DNA of 55,777 bases. Source: Candidatus Altimarinota bacterium (lineage in GTDB: Bacteria > Patescibacteriota > Gracilibacteria > JAHISY01). Below the pieces are notes generated by a model. It worked only from the letters and a program-made list of their open reading frames with translations. It was not told where the DNA came from and ran no database searches. Shown here in pieces: positions 47,478 to 55,777 of the stretch (within the stretch, counting starts at the first letter, position 1; each line of letters starts with the position of its first letter). The stretch is from the NCBI GenBank assembly GCA_028690585.1, contig JAQVAZ010000004.1:1-55777 (forward strand), read 5' to 3'. A program made the translations under genes and the position numbers.

Positions 47478-50462
47478 TTAATAGCCAGCATCGTTACTGT
47501 TTAAGGCGTTATTTGATCCAAAGAGTGGAGGAGTAGATGTTTGCACTCTTGAGCTGTAACCAACAACCACAGAATAATTATTACTTGTGTTGCCTGGGGT
47601 AGGTAATCCATCGCTGCTTCCAGCACGTATTCCGCCAGAATCCTCATGAAAAGTTCTCAAGTAATTCAGATCGAATATTCGAGCAAAAGCGCGGTGAAGC
47701 ATTTCACTACCACTAGCGAGGTAACTACACATAGGGTTGATGGATTCTGGACAGGTTGGGTCAAGCTTATCCGAGCCACCAATCGTGTTGATGGTGATGA
47801 GTGAGCCTTTCCAATAAAGCTGATTGTGTAATTCATTCGCTCGATCGCAGAAACCGCCACTGCCATCACTTGGGCAGTTGTTGCCACTGAATTCAATAAG
47901 TTTGCCCTTTTGATTTACGCTAAAGATTGCGCCCTCCGTATAGGCAGCACCAACTGCATTAGTAACATTAGGGTAGAGATAGATATTGCCACCATCATTG
48001 AATGGGCTCATATCTCCGTTATCATTTTTCAAAACTGCAATACCAAAAGAAGAATTAGAATCTGGATAGTTAAAATTATTTTTGATGTAGAGATTACCTC
48101 CGTGAATTAGGATGGTTTTCAAACCACTTGGTAATGTGAGTAACCCGGTAGGATCTTCCAGATACACATCTACCCCTTCGAAGTAAGCAATACTTTTATT
48201 GCTAAAAAGGCAGGGAAGAGAATTCCATGTGCCATTACTAATGGCATAATGATAGAAAGCTGTGTGACAGGATTTTGCTTTGGCAGTTGCGCTGCTAATC
48301 AAAGCTGCTGAGTTTTTATCGATGGATGTCTTTACTTCTGCGCGAGAAATATCACCAATTGCTCCAATCGCTTCTTCGTTCTCTAGAGAGGTTCCGAATT
48401 TTCCGCTTGAAGTGGAAACACCGATAATCTGAATAGATGTGTTGTAAATATCCGTATTAACTTCGTTTTCTTCAAGTGATAATCTGTCACTTTTGTGGCG
48501 AGGGTGTCTACCATTCACTACATAATCAACGTAAGCGCGGAAATTGGTTGTGAGTGATGGGTTGGTTTTCCCTCCTGCAGTTAAAACTGGTTTACTGCGC
48601 ATTTGGAAATTTTCCGCAGTATCTGCTGCAATATCATCAATCGGGCTAGGTAGAGTTTTCCAAGCGCTATTTGCACTTTCAAAAGGAGCAACAGTATCAA
48701 GGTTGAGAGTTTCTGAAACATTGCTTGCGTTGATTTGCTCAATCCCAGTTTCACCCCACACCACATCTGGGTCAGCCGCATCTACAAGAAAACCAATTTT
48801 TAAATTACTAACATCTTTAGTTGCGCTTTGATTCACAAGATTTACGAGGAAACGCTTAGTAGCGTTTAGTGTGATATTGTAAATGGCACTTTCTTCTGCG
48901 ATGTAAATTCCGCTAGTTGCATCGAAATTCAAAGCTTGTGGAATCGCTTTCAGTGCTGGAGCAAAATGGAATTCTCCAGATTCATTGATATCTTGTTTTC
49001 CAGAATTTGAATCAACTTCAGCGGTAACGCGATATTCAATACTTTCAAGATTGATATCGAAATCATCATCCGCGATTGGGGTGTAGGCGTTACTCGTAGG
49101 GGAGTAAGCATAAATTTCTACATAATATTCACCATCTCCATCGGGTTCTTCAGTTAGCCAACCAGTGGTGATTATTTTATCGCTACCACTATCATCACCA
49201 GTTGCATCTAAGTCAAACTCTTCTGATTTGATGCGAATTGCATCACCACTATTATTTAGTTGATCAAGAGCAGTTGTATTTTTGAAATTAAATTTCATTG
49301 CTACCTCTTGAGTGAGGTCAGGGTCAGTTTCAGAATTCCAATCAGAAGCATTGCTCAGCGAAATAATCGGATTTTTGTAAGTATCACGTAGCTTTACGGC
49401 GACTGAGTGGCTGTTTACTCCATCTGCGATTATGGTGCCAATTGAAATAATGATTTGGGAAGCACCTTCATTAAAGGAAGGAATCTTTGCTGCGATATAG
49501 ATAAATTTTTCTACTACTTGATCAATACGGATATTCCCATTCACATCTTCTGCAGTCCAAGCCAGAGTGTAGCTGCCAGCCTGAGTGAAGCTACAGTTGA
49601 CTAGAGAGAGCGTATCTCCGCTTCCACTTCCACTACAAACCAAAGTATTATCATTTGCATTGGTGATGGTGGCAGAAGTATCTCCTACTCCTGCGGAGTC
49701 ACTAAAAGGTAAATCAACAGTTACATCTTGAGTTGGATCCCAAGCGTATTTTGTAACTGCGAGAGTAGGCGGATCGGTATCGCAAGTATTAGTATCGGGA
49801 GTTTCCCAACTTATTTGCGGATCTCTTTCTTCGAGCACTCCATCATTTCCTACAATCTGCTGCGCATAACAAGTGATGTTACCTTTATTATGCACAAGGA
49901 AACCATTCGCATAATAAGTGCGATCTCCTGAAACGCGGAAGTTATATATAGGGGTGAAGTAATCACTGGCAACTGCTTGGATTTTTTTCACAATTTCCTT
50001 ACCTTTTTCTGTAATCAGCGTATCGCCGATTTCTAGGCTGCCAACTTTCAAACCACTCATTTCAAGTGCGGTAGCTTCGGGATTGATGCTGCGCCAGCCA
50101 GTAGTAGTGGAAAAAGGATGTGATTCTGTTACAAAGGCTGCGGAATCGTTAATCGAAAAGAGCGGGCGGTTTTTTAATAAAGTCTTTTTTACTTCCACTA
50201 CCTTGTTCTTCTCACTGCCTCCGAGAATCTCATCTCCTACTTTCACTTCTTCAATATTTTTCTTCTCTCCATTTGGTAGCGAAACTTTTGTGCCAGTGAT
50301 AAAGCAGCCACCACCGCCACCACCTCCGCAGCCACCACCAATTCCGATATCGCAGAAGAAGCTACTTGCTTCCACTAATCGTGTGGAAAAAAATCCAATA
50401 CATAAAAATACCAATAAAGCTGTCAAAATATTCAGCCAACGCAGTGAAATTTTTGCTGGCAA
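47478..50462 (-). CDS. Giant surface protein with N-terminal Hint (bacterial intein-like) domain
   Basis: 994 aa, first gene of the operon, starting at TTG 50462 (no in-frame ATG upstream; frame choice follows the signal peptide, residues ~8-33). A Gly-rich stretch with Cys leads into a Hint domain from C53 (CFITGTKVSL) through the TxxH motif (T112-H115, TESHPF) to the terminal HN (191-192, LVHNKG). These are the catalytic positions of inteins and bacterial intein-like domains. K193 follows, so cleavage rather than splicing is expected. The rest (200-994) aligns with the 915-aa paralogue: Ig-like repeats, then GGNIYLYPNVTNAVGAAY-type beta repeats. Confidence 0.75.
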   Translation of the reverse strand: MPAKISLRWLNILTALLVFLCIGFFSTRLVEASSFFCDIGIGGGCGGGGGGGCFITGTKVSLPNGEKKNIEEVKVGDEILGGSEKNKVVEVKKTLLKNRPLFSINDSAAFVTESHPFSTTTGWRSINPEATALEMSGLKVGSLEIGDTLITEKGKEIVKKIQAVASDYFTPIYNFRVSGDRTYYANGFLVHNKGNITCYAQQIVGNDGVLEERDPQISWETPDTNTCDTDPPTLAVTKYAWDPTQDVTVDLPFSDSAGVGDTSATITNANDNTLVCSGSGSGDTLSLVNCSFTQAGSYTLAWTAEDVNGNIRIDQVVEKFIYIAAKIPSFNEGASQIIISIGTIIADGVNSHSVAVKLRDTYKNPIISLSNASDWNSETDPDLTQEVAMKFNFKNTTALDQLNNSGDAIRIKSEEFDLDATGDDSGSDKIITTGWLTEEPDGDGEYYVEIYAYSPTSNAYTPIADDDFDINLESIEYRVTAEVDSNSGKQDINESGEFHFAPALKAIPQALNFDATSGIYIAEESAIYNITLNATKRFLVNLVNQSATKDVSNLKIGFLVDAADPDVVWGETGIEQINASNVSETLNLDTVAPFESANSAWKTLPSPIDDIAADTAENFQMRSKPVLTAGGKTNPSLTTNFRAYVDYVVNGRHPRHKSDRLSLEENEVNTDIYNTSIQIIGVSTSSGKFGTSLENEEAIGAIGDISRAEVKTSIDKNSAALISSATAKAKSCHTAFYHYAISNGTWNSLPCLFSNKSIAYFEGVDVYLEDPTGLLTLPSGLKTILIHGGNLYIKNNFNYPDSNSSFGIAVLKNDNGDMSPFNDGGNIYLYPNVTNAVGAAYTEGAIFSVNQKGKLIEFSGNNCPSDGSGGFCDRANELHNQLYWKGSLITINTIGGSDKLDPTCPESINPMCSYLASGSEMLHRAFARIFDLNYLRTFHEDSGGIRAGSSDGLPTPGNTSNNYSVVVGYSSRVQTSTPPLFGSNNALNSNDAGY

Positions 50463-50566
50463 ACTGTTGGATTTACTAGCTTCGCTAAGTTTAGTTTTGG
50501 TTTGGATAATATAATGAGATATATCGCTCGGAATTTTAACACTAATTAAACTCTCGATGCATCTCC

Positions 50567-50575
50567 TGATATAAT
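50567..50575 (+). promoter_or_regulatory. Extended -10 of the acyltransferase-like gene
   Basis: TGATATAAT, ending 7 nt before ATG 50583; predicted leaderless. Confidence 0.65.
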
Positions 50576-50582
50576 CTCAATC

Positions 50583-51767
50583 ATGGAACAAACAAAACTT
50601 TCTAAGCGCTGGCAAACCCTTGAAGTTTTTCGTGCAGTAGCGGTAGTGATGATGGTAATCGCGCATATCTTGATGTTTTGGTTTATGCCAAATCGCGCAA
50701 CGGTTTTGGCCAGCATTCCTCAGGCAAAACTCGGAATGAGTTGGCTGCTGACTCCGATTGGTTTTTTTGTTTTCTCGATTCCGATTATTGCTGGCGCGGC
50801 ATTGCGTTTCTCTTTTCAGCCTGCGTGGGATAATCTACGCCAAAAATTAACCTGGAAGAAAAAACCTTACCTTTTCCAAGATATTGGGAAGCGTGGATTG
50901 ATTCTCCTTCTCATTGGTTATGGAGTGAATCTGCTGGCTTCCGGCCTCAACTATCTGCAGTTTGGTTTTGGTTTTCAGATTCTTTCCAATGTTTTACTTT
51001 TCTTCGCGCTAGCGATTTTTGCGATTACTTTGCTTCTCAAACTTCTCAATAGTTACTGGCTGGGAGGTTTAGGAATTCTCGCGATTGCTTCCGCACCTTT
51101 TCTCAGCAGTGTTGCTTTCGCTGGCAAGACTCCTTATATCTGGATGCTTTTCTTTGGAGATTCAGAGGTTTATAGTTTCTGGCCATTTTTTCCTTGGGTA
51201 GGAATAGTGATTTTTGGTTTTCTTGTTGCGCAGCTTTATCTCACGCTGAAAAATAAAAAAGATTTCTCTAAAATTTTAGGTGAAGTGGGGATTCTTTTTT
51301 TTCTCGCTGCGCTTCTTTCGGGAGTGTGGTTTCAAAATATCGAATCTTTTAACAGCTGGAGTAGAGCTTTTTTCCAACCACCTACACTGCGCATTATTGG
51401 GCAGTTGGGAGTTTTTAGCTTACTGGTCGCTTCCCTAGAGTTTTTTCTCAGTAAGCGTGAAACGGTTTATAAACCGTATGGATTTATCAATACTTTCTCG
51501 CGCGGGATTCTCTATATCTACATATTCAATCTCACTTTTGGAATGTGGATAGCAAATTTTTTCCAAACACATTTCACTAATGCGGATGTTTTTACTCTGC
51601 ATAATACAATGCCAGGATATCCTTTTTTACCAGAAATTATTCCAGAGATGTGGCAAAGCGGGGTAGTTTTGTTATTCGTGGTTATGCTGCAATTGATTCT
51701 TTCTTATGGTTTGGGTGCGCTGAGGGTTTATCTCAAAAATAAATATAAGGGGAGATTTTTAGTTTGA
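50583..51767 (+). CDS. Integral membrane acyltransferase-like protein (DUF1624/HGSNAT type)
   Basis: 394 aa with about ten membrane helices. The first helix, LEVFRAVAVVMMVIAHILMFWF, carries the R...H pattern of the heparan-alpha-glucosaminide N-acetyltransferase/DUF1624 superfamily, and the loop GKRGLILLLIGYGVNLL and FPWVGIVIFGFL agree. These enzymes move acyl groups across the membrane onto sugars or surface polymers. It is divergently placed from the surface operon with a promoter only 7 nt upstream; modification of surface glycans would fit but is not shown. Confidence 0.7.
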   Translation: MEQTKLSKRWQTLEVFRAVAVVMMVIAHILMFWFMPNRATVLASIPQAKLGMSWLLTPIGFFVFSIPIIAGAALRFSFQPAWDNLRQKLTWKKKPYLFQDIGKRGLILLLIGYGVNLLASGLNYLQFGFGFQILSNVLLFFALAIFAITLLLKLLNSYWLGGLGILAIASAPFLSSVAFAGKTPYIWMLFFGDSEVYSFWPFFPWVGIVIFGFLVAQLYLTLKNKKDFSKILGEVGILFFLAALLSGVWFQNIESFNSWSRAFFQPPTLRIIGQLGVFSLLVASLEFFLSKRETVYKPYGFINTFSRGILYIYIFNLTFGMWIANFFQTHFTNADVFTLHNTMPGYPFLPEIIPEMWQSGVVLLFVVMLQLILSYGLGALRVYLKNKYKGRFLV

Positions 51768-51820
51768 TAGTTTCAGGTAAAATTTTTTGCAGTAAACTGC
51801 TTCGGCAGATTTAGTTTCTT

Positions 51821-54211
51821 ATGTTTTCTTCTTCAAATTTTCGGATTCAAAAAGTTGCTGTCTTGGGCGGTGGTGTGATGGGTATGAATATCGCTGCGCA
51901 TTTTGCGAATTCCGAAATCCCCGTAGTGCTTTTTTCACGCAAACCGAAGGAAGCTTCCTCTCACGTAGAAGCTTTGAAAATTTTGCAGGAGAGAATCGAT
52001 AAGTTTAAAAAAACAAAACCACTACCTTTTTATTCCAAATCTTCACTTGATTATCTCACGGTTGCTACGCTCGAAGATGATTTAGAAAAGTTAAAAGAAG
52101 CGGATTGGGTGATCGAAACAATTGTAGAAAACTCCGAAGCAAAAGCTGAGCTTTACCAGAAAATTATTCCTTTCGTTTCTCCTTCCGCAATTCTCTCTAC
52201 GAATACTTCGAGCCTTTCAGTGAATGCTTTAGCGAAAACTCTTCAAAACAAAATTCAACAGCGTTTTCTGGGAGTGCATTTTTTTAATCCAGTGCGGTAT
52301 TTGAAATTAATAGAAATTACTCCAGCAGAAAAAACAGATAAAGAAATTTCTCAAATCCTAACTGAGTTTGGAGAGCAAAAACTTGGTAAGCGGATTGTGA
52401 TTGCGCGTGATACTCCAAACTTCATCGCGAATCGCATTGGAATTTTCTCAATGATGCAAGCAGTGAAGCTGGCTATCACTGATCAATTAACTGTGGCAGA
52501 AGTTGATCAAATTACGGGTGAAGTAATCGGTAGACCCAAGAGTGGAACTTTTCGCTCAATTGATTTGGTGGGGATTGATACTGCGATTTTGGTTTCCGCG
52601 GAAGCTTCCCAAAATTTACCTGAGAAAGATGCGATGCGTGAGATGTTGCAGTTGCCAGATTTTTTCTCTCACATGGTTGAAAAAAATTGGTTGGGTCAAA
52701 AAACTAATCAAGGTTTTTATAAAAAAGTGGAAGGTGGCAACAAGGGTGACTTAGAGATGCTGAATCTCACAACACTGGAATATGAAGCTGCCCCAAAGAT
52801 TCCCTTTTCAGATTTGAAAGAGTTACTTGCTTCCGAAGATTTACCAACGCGATTGAGGTTACTTTTTTTCAGCAGAGATCGCGTAGGTGAATTTGTCCGC
52901 CAACATCTCAGCGCAGTTTTGTATTACGCTGTGAGTTTGATTCCAGAAATTAGCGCAGATATCACTTCTATCGATAACGCTTTGCGTTGGGGTTATGGTT
53001 GGCAGATGGGACCTTTTGAGATTTGTGATGTGCTGGGTGTGGGGAATTTAATAAAATTTTTCACTAACGAAGGTAAAAAAATTCCTTCGATTATCCAGCA
53101 GCTTATCGCTAGCGGTGAAGTTTCTTTTTATCGTGAAACAGCTGAGGAGTCAGCAGCTTTCAATTTTTCCACTAACCAGTATGTGAAAATCTCGCAGCAT
53201 CCGCAGGTTTTGGGTTTACCGAAGCTGAAAAAATTTCAGCGCCCGATTCTCAAAAATGCTTCTGCAAGTTTGGTGGATTTAGGTGATGGAGTGGTGTGTT
53301 TCGAGTTGCACTCCAAGCTGAATACTCTAAACGAGGAAACGATTGAGTTGCTGAATCAATCAATTAACTTGGTAGAAAAAAATTACGAAGGTTTGATAAT
53401 CGCGAGTAGCGCAGATTATTTCAGCGCGGGTGCAGATCTCAATATGCTTCTCAAAGCTGCAGAAGGAAAATATTGGAAAGAGATTGAAGAGAGGCTACGC
53501 ATTCATCAAAATGTTTTGCAGCGTTTGCGTTACAGCAGCAAGCCTGTGGTAGCAGCGTTGCGCGGTTTGGCTTTAGGTGGTGGTTGTGAGTTAGCGCTAG
53601 CGTGTGATCGAATCGTGGCAGCGCCAGAACTTTATATCGGTTTAGTAGAGATGGGAGTGGGCTTGGTGCCAGCGGGTGGTGGTTGCAAAGAGTTGCTGCG
53701 CAGAATTCATCTCGCGCTACCCGAAGTGCCAAATGGAGATATGCTTCCATTTATGCATCATGTTTTTGAAAATGTAACCAAGGCAAGAGTTGCGACTAGC
53801 GCATTGCAAGCTCGTGAGTTTGGATTTTTGAACTCAGATGACAAGATTGTTGCAAACGAAGATTTTTTATTACATTCAGCTAAGCAAATTATTTTGGGTT
53901 TACAGCTTCAAGACTATATTCAACCGAAGCCAATAAATGATTTGCGTATTGTTGGTGAGGCTGGATATCCAGCCTATTACTATAGTTTTTATAATGCGCG
54001 AGAAGCTAATTGGATTAGTGATTATGATCAAATTGTAATCAAGAAAATTGTTGATATTCTTTGTGGCGGGAAACTTTCAGGTAATTCACGCGTTTCAGAA
54101 CAATATATTCTAGATTTAGAAAGAGAAGCTTTTATGAGCTTAATCGGAGAGGATTTAACATTGATACGGATACGCTATATGCTGGAGTATGGTAAACCAC
54201 TGCGCAATTAA
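51821..54211 (+). CDS. fadN: 3-hydroxyacyl-CoA dehydrogenase / enoyl-CoA hydratase fusion (FadN type)
   Basis: 796 aa, with dehydrogenase first and hydratase last, as in Bacillus FadN rather than FadB. N-terminal Rossmann motif [18 protein letters not shown] (residues ~12-29), ending the dehydrogenase half with a second 3HCDH C-domain (~350-430). C-terminal crotonase domain (~490-700) with [19 protein letters not shown] and [15 protein letters not shown], holding both catalytic Glu. It would catalyse two steps of fatty acid beta-oxidation. It is 8 nt upstream of a thiolase, forming an operon. No acyl-CoA dehydrogenase or ligase is visible. Confidence 0.92.
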   Translation: MFSSSNFRIQKVAVLGGGVMGMNIAAHFANSEIPVVLFSRKPKEASSHVEALKILQERIDKFKKTKPLPFYSKSSLDYLTVATLEDDLEKLKEADWVIETIVENSEAKAELYQKIIPFVSPSAILSTNTSSLSVNALAKTLQNKIQQRFLGVHFFNPVRYLKLIEITPAEKTDKEISQILTEFGEQKLGKRIVIARDTPNFIANRIGIFSMMQAVKLAITDQLTVAEVDQITGEVIGRPKSGTFRSIDLVGIDTAILVSAEASQNLPEKDAMREMLQLPDFFSHMVEKNWLGQKTNQGFYKKVEGGNKGDLEMLNLTTLEYEAAPKIPFSDLKELLASEDLPTRLRLLFFSRDRVGEFVRQHLSAVLYYAVSLIPEISADITSIDNALRWGYGWQMGPFEICDVLGVGNLIKFFTNEGKKIPSIIQQLIASGEVSFYRETAEESAAFNFSTNQYVKISQHPQVLGLPKLKKFQRPILKNASASLVDLGDGVVCFELHSKLNTLNEETIELLNQSINLVEKNYEGLIIASSADYFSAGADLNMLLKAAEGKYWKEIEERLRIHQNVLQRLRYSSKPVVAALRGLALGGGCELALACDRIVAAPELYIGLVEMGVGLVPAGGGCKELLRRIHLALPEVPNGDMLPFMHHVFENVTKARVATSALQAREFGFLNSDDKIVANEDFLLHSAKQIILGLQLQDYIQPKPINDLRIVGEAGYPAYYYSFYNAREANWISDYDQIVIKKIVDILCGGKLSGNSRVSEQYILDLEREAFMSLIGEDLTLIRIRYMLEYGKPLRN

Positions 54212-54218
54212 TTTTTCC

Positions 54219-55406
54219 ATGGAAAAATTTTCTGATTATCCCGTAATTATCTCTGCAGCTCGCACACCTTTTGGTCATGCAAAAAAAGGAGGATTATCTG
54301 AGGCTTCCCCGGTGGAATTTGCTGCAGTGATCCTGCGGGAAATTTTACACCGTGCTTTCAGTGTAAATCCAGAAGAAATTGGAGATGTTGTGCTCGGTTG
54401 TGGATTTCCAGAAAGTTATCAGGGTGTGAATGTAGCAAGGATTGTTGCGATGCGCGCAGGACTACCAGAATCTGTGCCAGCTATGACGCTCAATCGTTTT
54501 TGCGCTAGTGGTTTGGAATCAATTGTGCAATGTGCTGATCAGATTCGGCTAGGTCGCTACGATTATGCTTTGGCTGGTGGGGTGGAATCCATGAGTCTGG
54601 TCCCTTTGGGTGGATCTAAAGGTCGTCCTAACCCAAATCTTATAGATAGTTTTCCAGAAATCTATCTTGGGATGGGTCTGACAGCTGAGAAGCTAGCAAA
54701 GCAATTTGGTATTAGCCGAGAGGAAGCAGATTATTTCGCGTTACAAAGTAATCGGCGCGCGGTAGCTGCAATTAATTCTGGTATATTTTCAGAAGAAATT
54801 GTGCCAGTGATGGTTGAGAAAGTTTCTCTCAATTCAGAGAATAAAATCATTACAGAATATAAAGAATTTTCCGTAGACGATATTCCTAGGCGAGATACGA
54901 GTGCCGAGGCTTTAACAAATTTAAAACCTGTTTTCCAAAAAGACGGATTAGTGACTGCTGGTAACTCTTCCAAAAATGCTGATGGAGCGGCGGCGGTTTT
55001 GATTGCTAGTAGAAAAGTTGCCGAAGAGAGAGGATTGGAAATCCTAGGCAAGTTGGTTGATTATGTGGTGGTGGGAGTAGCACCTGAGATCATGGGGGTT
55101 GGCCCAGCAGTAGCGATTCCAAAATTACTCGCGCGTAACAATCTTACAGTCGATGACATCGATCTTTTTGAAATTAATGAAGCGTTTGGTTGCCAGATTG
55201 CTTATGTATTGCGCGAGTTAGGCATCTCAGAAGATAAAGCGAATGTGAATGGTGGTGCGATTGCTTTGGGGCATCCGCTTGGCGCTACTGGTGCGAGACT
55301 TACCACTACGCTGCTTTACGAAATGCGCAGAAGAAATTCTCATCTTGGAGTGGTGAGTATGTGTGTGGGGGGAGGGATGGGAGCTGCTGCACTTTTCGAA
55401 AGATAA
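54219..55406 (+). CDS. fadA: Acetyl-CoA C-acyltransferase (thiolase)
   Basis: 395 aa from ATG 54219. The nucleophile C95 lies in NRFCASGLE; the second-site His is in NEAFG and the final [10 protein letters not shown] plus CVGGGMGAA motif (second Cys) are complete. It cleaves 3-ketoacyl-CoA with CoA, or runs in reverse to condense acetyl-CoA. With the FadN fusion it completes the hydratase-dehydrogenase-thiolase sequence. In a fermentative organism the set could run in the reductive direction toward butyrate-like products. Confidence 0.94.
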   Translation: MEKFSDYPVIISAARTPFGHAKKGGLSEASPVEFAAVILREILHRAFSVNPEEIGDVVLGCGFPESYQGVNVARIVAMRAGLPESVPAMTLNRFCASGLESIVQCADQIRLGRYDYALAGGVESMSLVPLGGSKGRPNPNLIDSFPEIYLGMGLTAEKLAKQFGISREEADYFALQSNRRAVAAINSGIFSEEIVPVMVEKVSLNSENKIITEYKEFSVDDIPRRDTSAEALTNLKPVFQKDGLVTAGNSSKNADGAAAVLIASRKVAEERGLEILGKLVDYVVVGVAPEIMGVGPAVAIPKLLARNNLTVDDIDLFEINEAFGCQIAYVLRELGISEDKANVNGGAIALGHPLGATGARLTTTLLYEMRRRNSHLGVVSMCVGGGMGAAALFER

Positions 55407-55415
55407 AATTTATTT

Positions 55416-55777
55416 CTAATTTGTTTTGGGATAGTAAAAATTTTTCAATTCACACGGTGTTGCGTGAATGCCAGGATTTTTTTTGTCTACATAACCACAA
55501 GCAAAAATTAACTCTGGATAATAATCTCCATCGAGATTTAATTTTTCTTTCGCGGCTCTTTTGTTGAATCCTCCAATCCAGCAGCCGCTTACTCCTGCTG
55601 CTTCAAGTGTTGCGCTAAAATAGCCTGCTACAAGATAAACAGTTCTTCGGATGTATTCATCTTTGATATTCAGAAAATGTTTGAAAGCTGCCTCAGCTTC
55701 TGGTTTATCAAAATTCTTGAAAAGAAATTTTTTTGCGTTTCTTTCTCCGATTTCCTTGCTGCCTGCAAAGAGAAAAA
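55416..55777 (-). CDS. Nitroreductase-family protein, C-terminal fragment (cut by window end)
   Basis: 120 codons, open at the window edge; the stop TAG is at 55418-55416. The sequence ...YFSATLEAAGVSGCWIGGFNKRA and PELIFACGYVD carries the C-terminal FMN-binding pattern of nitroreductases (ATLEAAG..CWIG.F). These flavoproteins use NAD(P)H to reduce nitro compounds or quinones. It converges on the thiolase gene with a 9-nt gap. The N-terminal half is outside the window. Confidence 0.75.
   Translation of the reverse strand, partial: FLFAGSKEIGERNAKKFLFKNFDKPEAEAAFKHFLNIKDEYIRRTVYLVAGYFSATLEAAGVSGCWIGGFNKRAAKEKLNLDGDYYPELIFACGYVDKKNPGIHATPCELKNFYYPKTN

Overview
Two unrelated DNAs meet in this window. 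Bases 1 to about 1,392 are visibly GC-rich and hold the truncated end of a molybdenum hydroxylase operon (catalytic subunit, then FAD subunit) of the kind found in anaerobic proteobacteria. At about 1,390-1,397 the sequence changes abruptly, and an oppositely oriented AAA ATPase gene is cut off at the same point. An assembly chimera is the simplest reading. The remaining ~54 kb is a moderate-GC, very compact bacterial genome with the standard genetic code (UGA is used as a stop). Tight gene packing, short surface and TPR proteins, a tmRNA, and near absence of Shine-Dalgarno (SD) sites suggest a Patescibacteria/CPR-type organism, perhaps Peregrinibacteria. That placement is an inference, because no rRNA or ribosomal protein gene is present.

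Layout: tmRNA and membrane pyrophosphatase (2.2-4.9 kb); metZ behind a Met-codon leader peptide and attenuator (5.1-6.5 kb); PHP phosphatase, riboflavin synthase, lumazine synthase and phosphoglycerate kinase (6.5-9.7 kb); HU, thymidylate kinase-like protein, M23-SLH envelope protein, TsaE and PurL (9.7-15.4 kb); a two-gene membrane cassette with its own structured leader, strong SD sites and UUCG terminator (15.4-16.3 kb); endonuclease IV, superoxide reductase, a mechanosensitive-channel-like protein, EF-P and UvrB (16.3-22 kb); an HNH protein, QueA and tRNAs Ile2, Ser, Thr and Tyr (22.3-24.8 kb); a DUF5667 surface protein, RecF, Nudix and a lipid/glycan membrane operon (25-31.4 kb); tRNA-Met and ComEC; a seven-gene minus-strand run from a TPR protein through lysA-pyrH-frr-rseP-trxB to malic enzyme (33.4-40.6 kb); a PP2C-like/propeller protein and TrpG/PabA; a four-gene surface operon with two giant paralogues, one carrying a Hint/intein-like domain (43.7-50.5 kb); and an acyltransferase-like protein, a FadN-FadA beta-oxidation pair and a partial nitroreductase.

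Regulation is unusual. Most genes lack an SD, and a -10 box of the form TGNTAAAAT lies only 6-9 nt before many start codons, which predicts leaderless mRNAs. Several of these -10 boxes are built into the last codons or the stop codon of the preceding gene. The metZ leader can be drawn as a complete trp-style attenuator.

The most novel element is a ~180-196 bp unit found three times, directly downstream of tRNA-Ser, tRNA-Tyr and tmRNA. Each copy carries a terminator and a small hairpin whose stem covaries (GCGA loop in two copies), and ends in a copy of the host RNA's own 3' end. Two copies are 23 nt long; the tmRNA copy is degenerate. All functions come from reading motifs; no searches or folding programs were run.
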